Below are positions 51,655 to 61,461 of a stretch of 64,000 nt of DNA, piece by piece. A program made the translations under genes and the position numbers. How positions within the stretch are numbered: the first letter of the stretch is position 1; each line of letters begins with the position of its first letter. The notes below the pieces were generated by a model that was given only the letters and a program-made list of their open reading frames with translations, was not told where the DNA came from and did no database searches. The DNA comes from Luidia sarsii (taxonomy: Eukaryota; Echinodermata; Asteroidea; Paxillosida; Luidiidae), in NCBI GenBank assembly GCA_949987565.1, contig OX465103.1, forward strand, positions 5,246,761 through 5,310,760. The letters are read 5' to 3'.

Positions 51655-52477
51655 GTGCTAAGGACAAGATTGCGCGATGTCATCACATGACTTACATGTA
51701 TTGTGGGTATTCCGGTAAAGTCTCGCGTACAAACTCCGGAATATTCTGCATAGATTTTGAGAAACAAAAGCCTCAATCAAGCAAACGAAAGTGCTTTACA
51801 ACCGCGGCACCTCGATATGGGGGGTCACCATGTTGTTTGGTAATTGTTTGATACCCACTATACCTGGTACATACACGTAGGTCACCTGACCTATGGGGCG
51901 CATTCGGTCAATTTGCTCGCTGATCTGCACATGCAAGAAAAACCTGCTCGAAAAAAAAAAGAATTAAAAGCCTTCTTCCGATCAACCCCCTTGGCATTCC
52001 CCTTAAATCACTCATTCATTTTTTTTTTTTATTTACTTTACCCTGGGTTAACCTCTCAGCGTCACCTGCAGGTGCACAGTACTCACAGTGGTTAGGAAAT
52101 GACTCAAAATAGAATTACATTGTACCATTCAAAAAGCATCAAACACTGCAAGAAAACTATCAATAGTGGAGGGGAAATTGACTGGAAGAAGAAACAAATT
52201 AAGAAAAGTCATGAAAATAGCTGAAAGAAATTGATTGATTTGTAAATTTGCAATAATTGTTTACAATACCCAGTCACTTTCCTTTCCTTTGTTCATTTAT
52301 AATAATTAAATTTGTAATAATTAATTATAGATCGTACCCCCTCCCCCTTTTGTGTATCTGTCTAATAGGGAAAGATTTGTACAAATTGGTCTACAAATGT
52401 GGAAAGCATACTGTACATCAACAAAATATGAAGAAAAAAAAACAGGACCAAAAAGATACACAAATTCCATTTGGGGG
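51655..52477. other. Intron, no gene
   Basis: AT-rich with poly-A/T runs. No exon resembling the next ST7 segment. Confidence 0.5.
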
Positions 52478-52623
52478 GATTTCGCAAAGCCTTACGATGC
52501 ATCGTATCTCAACTTATGATTGATAACCTATCGCAAGTTGTGCTAGGCCGTTTGATTTCTGTTCACTGGCTATCGTCTTGCGATTGATTGTACAATGTAA
52601 GTTACGATGGGTTTGGTGATATC
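52478..52623. repeat. Small MITE (GATTTCACCAAACCCATCGTAA family), copy 3, inverted
   Basis: GATTTCGCAAAGCCTTACGA at the left and GTTACGATGGGTTTGGTGAT at the right match the 39678-39817 copy in reverse orientation. Confidence 0.75.
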
Positions 52624-52642
52624 TACCACAGGCTCCTGTAAC

Positions 52643-52978
52643 CAGGGCTCTAATTTCAGAAAAAAAAATTATCAGACAACAGGTCTAGTATCTGAAGACT
52701 CTTACTGGACCCGAACTATTTTTACAAGACCTGTGCCATCAATAAAAAAAAACCAAAAACCAAACAAACATTGTGCATGCAGTGAAAGGAATACAATGTG
52801 ACAATACTGTCTAAGTTTTAGTAACAGGCCAAAGTCAAAGTTGTATTTGAGTGCCATTTTCTTCATGGTGCAAGAAAAAGAGCACCAGACAGCCGGTTCA
52901 GTGCAGTCACACTCAGCACTAGACCGACGCCGAAATCACTAGACTCAGTCCACGGTCTAGTGGATATTTCGAGCCCTG
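52643..52978. mobile_element. MITE with CAGGGCTCTAATTTC / ATTTCGAGCCCTG ends
   Basis: 336 bp with inverted termini of the CAGGGCTCGAAAT type and internal ACTGGACC/GTCTAGT motifs. No exact target duplication is seen. It lacks the GGGCTAG clusters, so it is a separate subfamily with similar ends. Confidence 0.7.
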
Positions 52979-53250
52979 CTTGTATGACTCGCTGAGAAAA
53001 GGGAGGCCTTGACTTCGAAGGGGTCATTATGAACAGCTGGGGCCTGTAATTCTGTTTCCGCCCTGAAATTTGAATGGGTAATGGGCACTAATTCTGCCCG
53101 AATTTCATTGCCACACTCCAGTGATTTGGACAGGCCTTGATTAACCCAAATGCCTCACCCAACCTCTCTGCTGTATGTGCTGCTGTGACTGTGCTCTTCC
53201 TTTTCCCGGGGGAGGGGGAGGTACAAGTAGATATTGGTGTCATATCAGTT

Positions 53251-53315
53251 GATTTCATCAAACCCCATCGTAAGAAACCGCACATCCTATCACGTCTTAT
53301 GATGGGTTATCCATC
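53251..53315. repeat. Small MITE fragment, copy 4, running into the gap
   Basis: GATTTCATCAAACCCCATCG and GATGGGTTATCCATC match the 39.7-kb copy, then N begins. Confidence 0.6.
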
Positions 53316-53515
53316 NNNNNNNNNNNNNNNNNNNNNNNNNNNNNNNNNNNNNNNNNNNNNNNNNNNNNNNNNNNNNNNNNNNNNNNNNNNNNNNNNNNNN
53401 NNNNNNNNNNNNNNNNNNNNNNNNNNNNNNNNNNNNNNNNNNNNNNNNNNNNNNNNNNNNNNNNNNNNNNNNNNNNNNNNNNNNNNNNNNNNNNNNNNNN
53501 NNNNNNNNNNNNNNN
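53316..53515. other. Assembly gap (200 N)
   Basis: Exactly 200 N, followed by TGTCTC simple repeat, so probably an estimated-size scaffold gap in low-complexity sequence. Content is unknown; a missing ST7 exon could in principle lie here. Confidence 0.99.
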
Positions 53516-53631
53516 TGTCTCTGTCTCTCTCTTCTCTGTCTCTGTCTCTCCCTTGCTCTTTCTGTCTCTCTCTGTCTCCCTCTTTTGCTGTCTCTGTCTC
53601 TGTCCATCCTCGCCCTCTCTCTCTCTCTCCC
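53516..53631. repeat. TGTCTC / CTCTCT simple repeat
   Basis: CT-rich repeat bordering the gap. The next 330 bp to 53964 hold nothing recognised. Confidence 0.9.
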
Positions 53632-53964
53632 GTACATGTATTTTCATTCCAAAACCAAGAAAGCATTGACAATGACAGCCCAAGCTTTCATTTCAGTACG
53701 CGTGAATTGTTGCTGATGGAAAAGACCGTTCCAGCACACCTATTCAGGCGGGAATACGGAATACTAGTGTATGCAAACTGGGGATAAGGTTACCGACCAT
53801 TGCCAAGGGAGATGTGAATGGATGGAATAAGGGGGGGGGGGGTGCTTATCAAAGGCAGATGACTTGCTTGGATCAGTTTAGTCTGGCGACCTGTCTGATT
53901 GCTTTACACATTACATGTACAGTACATGTAGAATGAGAGACATGTCCCCTGACTCCTCGCTGCA

Positions 53965-54300
53965 TTTTCCAGCAGTCTACAACATGGGCATGTACATGTA
54001 CATGTACATACGTGTACCTGTACTGTACACTGTATCCATATTTTATTACAAATCAAAGCACATATACATGTAATACGTGTAATTAAAGCACATGTACATG
54101 TACATGTACAGTACATGTACATGTACCCTAATACACATGTGTATACATGTTCTGTATCTGATGTACACTATACATGTACATGTACATGTACTGTAATACA
54201 CACGTACATGTACATGTACATTTCTGATGTACATGTACATGTACACATGTTTACATACATGTACATGTACACCTGTACAGTTACTGTACAGTATGTGGTT
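53965..54300. repeat. ACATGT cluster
   Basis: Runs of up to four ACATGT units with TACTGTA, CACGTA and CCTGTA variants. Confidence 0.85.
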
Positions 54301-54739
54301 CTAGAATTTAAATAATGACGCATTGATGTACCGTTACCAATTATGACATTCATCGTGTATGCAGTGATTTGTCATTATAAAATTCCGGAACCATAACATT
54401 ATCAGAATAGCCACTGTTTGACCAGTGCCGGGTCCATGCGCCACTCTTGGGCCAGTTTCTAAATTAAGTGCATCCACAGGAGGAAGTAATCTTTCCCTGG
54501 GTGGAAGACACGGAATCATTACGCCATACTACCTGTACAATGTGCATGTGTACTATGGCTATGACAGTAGTGCGCGTGGCCTTGTTTAGTGGGTACATTG
54601 CCTGCAGGTCTGGCTCTGCGTGAGACTGATTGAAAGGTTAATGAGTAGGGGCACATCTTGGCAGGTCCATCAGCCTTGATTAGCTGGCTATGTGACGTGT
54701 ATCCACGGTGATGGTGGGTCACTTATCGGTGCCACTGTG

Positions 54740-55420
54740 TTCACTACCACTTGTACAGTACATGATCTGTATGTACTGTACTGTACATGTACAATACATA
54801 TGTACAGTATGCATCAGTGTAGTGTACACGTACACATGTATATACCAGTACATGTACTGTACATGTACTGTACATGCACTGTATACATGTACATGTATGT
54901 ACCGGAATTTTAATGATGTACATGTATACATGTACATGTACACAATAGGCCTACATGTACACTGTACACTGTTTGTACATGATACACTGTACAATATTGT
55001 ACATGTAATGTACATGTACATGACATGTACATGACATGTACTGTACATGACATGTACTGTACATGACATGTACACTGTACATGTACATTAGTACACTGTG
55101 TACCGTACAGTATATGTACTGGTACATACATGTACATGTACATGTAATGTACGTACATGTACATGTTCATGTACAGTACAGGTACACATGTACATGTACC
55201 GGTACCGGTACAAGTCTTGGTTCAAGACATTGTTGTTTGAGAACTTGAGATACTGTGCTGGTTCCTGTAACTCATGGGGGCGCGATAACTAAGGTACGGT
55301 ACACTGTACATGTACAGTACATGTACCGGTATAATGATCCGCCATACATACATATTGTTCAATGTACATGTACAATGTACATTGTACACATGTACGTGTA
55401 CACAAGTATGTGTACATTGT
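54740..55420. repeat. ACATGT / TACTGTA / CCGGTA cluster
   Basis: Very dense mixture including repeated TGTACATGACATGTAC and GTACCGGTACCGGTAC. The intervening 54301-54739 holds low-copy sequence with no gene. Confidence 0.85.
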
Positions 55421-55430
55421 ACGTGTACAT

Positions 55431-56495
55431 GTATGGCACAGGCAGGGCATCCCCACCTGGATGATGTTGGTTATGAGAGCGCACCCCACTGCATTGTTCA
55501 TGTCCCAATGAGTTGGGAAAGTGCATTTACAGGTAAATGTACACGTGTACATACATGTAGTGTAGACATTTCCAATCTCTATTGGCCAACTGTGTACAGG
55601 TAGTGCTATGTACAGTACATGTCTGTCCATTCTAATGCTCCTAGGAGACAGTGGAGACTTGTAAAATTATACACAGGCAGTGTGCTCTGTGCTGTGCTTC
55701 CGCATCACACTGGAGACCAGGTGGGGATGCCCTGTCTGTGCCATACATGTACACTGTACATGTACATGTACGTGTACAGTATATGAGCATTGAAATGGAC
55801 AGACAGATTGGCGGAGCTCAACTCTACACTTCAGCCGACTCCAGCCATTTGTCTCCCCGGCACTAATGGTTCTGACAGTTTGAAGGAAGGGAAGATGTAC
55901 CCTTGCCAATTTGTCATTCTCACCGGCAGGTTTTTTTGTTCATTTCAAGTGCTAATTATTTCACAAACCATCTGGGATTCATCTGCTGGAATACCGTGGC
56001 TTCCCGGCTGTGACATTTGCTAACTTGGGACGATTTACACCTAGGCCAAATTTCACGAATTAACATTTCAGTGAAGGTTCAGAAATCAGAAGACTACTCA
56101 AGCTCAAGATACATACATCAATCCCCTGGCCAACGAGAGTGTTTCAGAGCTCAGGGGAGAGGAAAAGAGTGAAAAAACAAAAATAGCAGAGAAAAGGAAA
56201 AGAAGGCTTGAGGAAAGAAATTGCAAGGGATGATGCACTTCACTGTACAAAGTACATGTATGTACATGTATACCTGTCATGTACATGTATGCAACAGTAC
56301 ACACGCACTTACTGTACGGTACATGTACAGTACATGTACATGTACATGTACATGTACTGTAGCACTACACAGTTGGCCAATAGAGATTGGAAATGCCTAC
56401 ACTACATGTACATGTACATGTACATGTAAATGCACTTTCCTAACTCATTGGGACATGAACAATGTAGTGGGGTACGCTCTCATAACCAACATCAT
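55431..56495. repeat. Two inverted repeat pairs around 55.4-56.5 kb
   Basis: Pair 1: 55431-55460 and 55717-55746 (ATGGCACAGGCAGGGCATCC and inverse). Pair 2: 55461-55607 and 56361-56495 (GATGTTGGTTATGAGAGCG and TCCAATCTCTATTGGCCAAC and inverses), about 90% alike. The ACATGT run inside pair 2 differs in length by 6 bp between arms. These are probably two or three copies of one element in opposite orientations. Confidence 0.8.
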
Positions 56496-57139
56496 TTGAC
56501 ATGCATAAATATGATCCTGCATGTGTCCCATAAATTTCCACTAAATATTAAATGAGATGTACATGTAATCAATTACCACCATGGAAACTGGCCCGGCCTT
56601 CATAATCATGGACAGACTTGTACAACGATGTACTGTAAAATGCCCTCTCATTTCAAATTATGAAGGTTGAGAGTCATTTCACACAAATTGAAGCAATTTA
56701 CAGCTATCATGTCTATTGTCTATTGGCCCACTTGATATTATGGATCACTTTTGCTCCCGGATAAATGTCCATACACTGTAGATACAGTACATGTAAACAT
56801 GCTTGGTACAGTGTACACATGTACTGAAGTTGATATGGGTTATGTCAGTGAAGATGCACACGGACATGTATGTATGTATATTGACATGAAGTAATTCTAG
56901 TATACAGTGATGTAGAGTTTTGTGTGTGTCTGTAGTCTCTGTACATGTACATGTACAGTACTATACATGTATGAACTGTATGTGTAGTTAATAACCTGTC
57001 AGGAAATGCATCCTTTGACATTTTAAGCCATACAGTTGAATCAATTTCTTTTTTGTTTGTTTGGGGGGGGGGGGTGAAACAAATAAAGGAAAAAGTGACT
57101 TGGAACTTAGAAAAAATTGAAAAATGGGAAGGAAATGTT
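56496..57139. other. Intron, no gene
   Basis: AT-rich sequence with a few ACATGT runs (near 56939-56955) and a poly-G at 57062. No exon. Confidence 0.5.
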
Positions 57140-57370
57140 GACTGGAGGGTCTTGACCGGGACTTGAACCTGACACCTGGTTCAATGTACGAGCTATATGT
57201 ACATGTATACGGTAGATAGCCGTTAGATGGTGGCTTTCGCAGATAGTCTACTAGTCTTTGCTGGGGTGGGGGTGCCAGCCAGAAGCAATTCAACCATTAA
57301 ATGCACCCCACACACACACTTTCATTCAGCAGCAAACAACCAGAGGTCTTGGGTGCAAGTTCCGGTCCAG
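57140..57370 (-). repeat. tRNA-type SINE debris
   Basis: Read on the minus strand, CAGGTTCAAGTCCCGGTC (near 57155-57172) is a perfect Pol III B-box (GGTTCAAGTCC). The neighbouring GGGGTGGGGGTGCCAGCC and GGTGCAAGTTCCGGTCC blocks resemble the repeat near 9.77 kb. The A-box is not clear. Confidence 0.45.
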
Positions 57371-57399
57371 TCAAAGTGTTGTTCACCATTTTTAAGATT

Positions 57400-59105
57400 A
57401 CCGTTACATGTATACATTGTACAGTGTACAGTACTGTACATGTGTATCGGTATGTCATGTACATGATGCCACTAATTGTACACGTATACATGTACATGTA
57501 CATGTTTACATGTACATTGTACATACTGTACATGTACAGGCGACGCTCACTTACACGACGCTCACGAACTGTTTTTCAGGTGTGAAGATCACAAGTGCGA
57601 ATATATGCAATTTATCAAGGACTTCAATTTGCTCGGGGCTTGGCTCAAACATGTACTGATTTGTTAAGAGACATTATTGCCAGTAAGAGACACCATTGCT
57701 GAAAGCATACAGGTACATGTACTGTAACTAACTGTAAGTCTAAGTCAAGCAAGAGCTTTCTTCAGACTGTTGGACCATGAAGGGGATCGTCAGGAATGGC
57801 TAGACTCAGACTGTCGGCGGGAAGTCGCAGGGAAAGTTGCCATCTTGAAAAAAAAAAAAACAGCCTACAGAGGAAGAACTTGTAGCCCTAGGACATGAGC
57901 TTGGCTGGAGGACGTGGCAGGCTAGGCACAGAGACGGGCCAGCATTGCAGAGCAAACATGAGAACATGGGGAAACAGTATTTAGTACACACTGTGTACAT
58001 GTACATGTACGTAGTACATGTACATGTAAGGAGTACCGATAGGCCCTATACACCGATGGCGACAGAATTAACTGTGATGGCTGCAAACCTGAAGGCAGTG
58101 AGCTATGCCCAGACTTAGGAAAATGTGTACACATGCGTGTACATGTGTACATGTACATGTACATGTAACTGTACCCCTTGCCTGCAGGCACATGTAATGT
58201 CATACACATATAGTTTTACATGTACATGTACAGTATGTCTAAAGTATACATACACTGTAAATTAGAATAGAATAGAAATTTGGTTGTCCTCATTTTACAA
58301 AACTACAGAAATGTTGACATCCATTGACATGATTGATTTTAAAAACTTACAAACTACAAAAACAGTGTACATGTATGTATACATGTACCGGGGGTACATG
58401 TACTTTGTATACAGGAAATGTACCGGTACATACATCACTTCTAAAAACACTGACACTACATGTACATGTACATGTACCATGATATTGAGCATTTTACGAC
58501 AGACTGTACATATACAGTACATGTACATGTACATGTATTTTAAAATCATACAAAATTCAGTGGCCAATCAGGGCACCAATATCGTACGATAGTATTAGTA
58601 GCGATACCATCCATGAGAGAAGTTTGATGATGGCAAACTATTTTTTTTTTCAATGGCGGTTTGAAGGAGTTTGGCTCAGTGTGCTATTCCAGAATGTTAA
58701 GAATGCACCATAATTGTACATGTACACTGTACATGTACATGTACATGTACATGTACATGCACCATACGGTACATGTACATGTATACATGTACATGTACAT
58801 GTAGATCATGTACATGTACTGTACGGTGACCTGTGGAATTGAGAATGGTCTCACTACATTATACACATGAAATACCGGTACATGTACATGTACATTGTAA
58901 ATGTACATTACATTTCAAAATTATGTAAATTTGTACAGTATATACATGTACCTGTACTGTACATGTACGTATACTGTCTATGTACTGTACATGTACCGGT
59001 AGATGTACATGTACATGACATGTACCGGTACTTGTACTGTACATTGTACATGTACCTTGTAGTGTACATGTACACGTACTCTACATGTGTGTACATGTAG
59101 TCCTA
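57400..59105. repeat. Scattered and dense ACATGT clusters
   Basis: Notable runs near 57488-57535, 58145-58170, 58455-58480, 58720-58815 and 58960-59065, with CCGGTA variants. No coding sequence; open frames rich in Cys, Thr, Tyr, Met, His and Val are translations of the repeat. Confidence 0.85.
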
Positions 59106-59439
59106 CATGTGTCGTACACCATTGCATTGTTCAGTCAGTGATGTGGCTATTATCAGTCCTAGGGCAGTGACCTTTGCCAAGGTGAATGTTGTCATCGGCC
59201 TCACCCAGCTTCAGTCTGCTGTCGCTGAGTAATGCAGCCTCCTTGGAATCATTGTATTCTTATCGGTCTGTCAAATGTAATATGAACATGAATGTGCACA
59301 TACCGGTACAATGTACATGTACATTGTACAGTGTACTGGTACATGTACACTGGTACAGTATGTAAACATGGATTGTACCTTCATGTACAGTGTGTACGTT
59401 GTTTCATTTTATTTTTTTGGCGCAGTATAAAATACAACA

Positions 59440-59556
59440 ATGTTGCAAACTGCTTACTGACTACATGTAGAATGACCAAGAAGCGAATATCAAAAATTAG
59501 GAGGGCCTGAGAAAGGTCTTGCTACTGTAGGATTGAAAGATTTGAAACGTCAGGTG
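59440..59556. repeat. Palindromic interspersed repeat with an ACATGT gain
   Basis: ATGTTGCAAACTGCTTACTG is followed by ACTACATGTAGAATGACC, where other copies read ACTAAAATGACC: a net gain of 6 bp forming TACATGTA at a TA. The core (GAGAAAGGTCTTGCTACTG...GAAACGTCAGG) is degenerate. Confidence 0.78.
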
Positions 59557-61265
59557 GCTCAGGCCTTCCTGTTTTTTTTATATTTGCAGTATAATTAGTG
59601 TAAGGATTGTACTGGTATGTGTACCGGAAGTCAGTGAAACCAATGAGGTTTTGTTGTTGATTTTGATAATAATGATTCATGCATGCCTTTCCAATAGCTG
59701 CCAGCAGTTTGTCAGAAGAGTCCAATGTGACCTTAAATGTGGAAGGTAAGACAACTCCTGTGTTCTCCTCACCATTCACATTCATACATGTACAATGTAC
59801 CCATTAAGCCTTAGTACCCATAACCCTTTCCTCTCTACTTTCACTTTCATCTAACATCAACCGTGGTGAAATTTTCAAAGAAATGATGGATGAGCAGAAG
59901 ACTTAACCTGTCAAGTTCCAAATTTTGTCATTTGAAATTTGTCATAAAATAAGTAAAAAATCTCTATAGATCCAAATCAAGTTGACTACCATACTTTTTG
60001 TTGCCACAGAATCATTGAATGGTACAACATGTACATATACACATTGTGTACATCCATAGTTGTTAAAAAGAAGAAGAAGTTATTCTTTAAAGGAGTAAAA
60101 GGTGGCAAGAAATTCTTTGGATTTGCTTTCTCGTTTCAATGCCACATTTTTTTGGAGTGAATGGGTGAAGTCATCTGCTCAGCTGTACACTGCATTGTTT
60201 AAGCACATAGTTTAAGCCCTGCCCATGCCCTGCCCATGGTGGACTTTGGGGGAGGATACAAATCTATCAAGACGACGAGGGCAGCTACCGTACTGTACAG
60301 TATGCTGTTGAAGTTCAGTGCAGAAACAGCCTTGGGCGTTTCTCTGGCCAGGAACTTTTACAGATTCCAGCAGCCTCTCTTTTCCCCCATGGGACAATTC
60401 CAGTCAAGAAAAATTCTCAAGTAACCTTCACCCATGGAATCACAACAGCGGTGCAGGTACAGTTTGCGAGATGGGAAAAAACACTCTAAATTAGAGCATT
60501 AGAAAGAAAGCACAAGGTATTAGCTATTTTTTAACTTGCCAATGGCACTCTTCGGTTGAAGGTTCCGGATGTTTTTTTCCCCATGTGCATGGGTGCAAAA
60601 GTTTTTAACTTAACTTTAACCATCGCTTCAGTTAAATTTTCCTGTGAGACACACACACACACACAAAGAAATGGTAACACTTGGCACCGTGACCATTGTC
60701 TCGGTGAAATCTTTCTCCTGAAAAGAAAAAGTCCAGTGTAGACAGGGCTTACATGTACATGTACTGTGTACATGTAAGAATGAATTGTTTCAAACATTGT
60801 CTGTCTTACCGCACTGTACCTGTATTGGTGGTGGTTTTGTTTTGTTTTGGGCGCAACATGCAGTGGTAACTCCTTGGTGTGCTTTTGTTGTTGTTATCAT
60901 TAATCTGACTGATTTGATGTGGAACATTGTGTGATTTGTGTGTCCATGTGCAGTACATACAGTAGAGGTTTTTCAGTCACGTTCTTTTTGCCGGTCAGCG
61001 TTCAATTCACGCGGATGTACACAGAAAGCGGGCACCTTCTTTTCATGAAATGTCCAATAGAAATACTCAGATTCTATTTAGATCTGCATGCGCGTCCGCG
61101 TATTTGGACGTTCCTGTGGACATGCTAATCAGCCTTTGGCGGTCGATCAAGTGACGTCATGTAACAAACCTCTACAGTGCATGAACTCAACCATGTTAAT
61201 CCCCACAAATCGATAGATACCAGGGTCCTCAATGTAATATTCACTCAAAAATCCCCCTCGCTAAC
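59557..61265. other. Intron, no gene
   Basis: Low-copy sequence; short (AC)n at 60649-60664. A stretch at 59697-59746 is bounded by TAG and GTAAGA but reads a stop in the phase ST7 requires. No next ST7 exon. Confidence 0.5.
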
Positions 61266-61461
61266 ATTAACAAGGGTGATATACAAAAATGTTGCAAACT
61301 GCTTACTGACTCAAATTACCAAAAAGTAAATCTAAAATTTAGTGGGCCTGACGTTTCGATCCTAGCAGGACCTTTCTCAAAGGCAGAGAGAAAGCCTCTG
61401 AGAAAGGTCCTGCTAGGATCGAAACGTCAGGCCCACTAAATTTTAGATTAACAAGGGTGAT
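61266..61461. mobile_element. Palindromic interspersed repeat with perfect core hairpin and 15-bp flanking duplication
   Basis: ATTAACAAGGGTGAT occurs on both sides (about 61266-61280 and 61447-61461). Inside are ATGTTGCAAACTGCTTACTG and arms of about 56 bp (61329-61384 and 61393-61448), nearly exact complements, with a loop of about 8 bases. Each arm contains a full GATCGAAACGTCAGG core. Long variable duplications are typical of target-primed retrotransposition (family knowledge). Confidence 0.8.

Noticed and set aside
53137..53787. 216-codon frame across the N gap
   Set aside because: The open frame exists only because N codons are not stops; the flanks are simple repeat.
59697..59746. Candidate exon between TAG and GTAAGA
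   Set aside because: It reads a stop in the phase required after ST7 exon 7 and does not resemble ST7.
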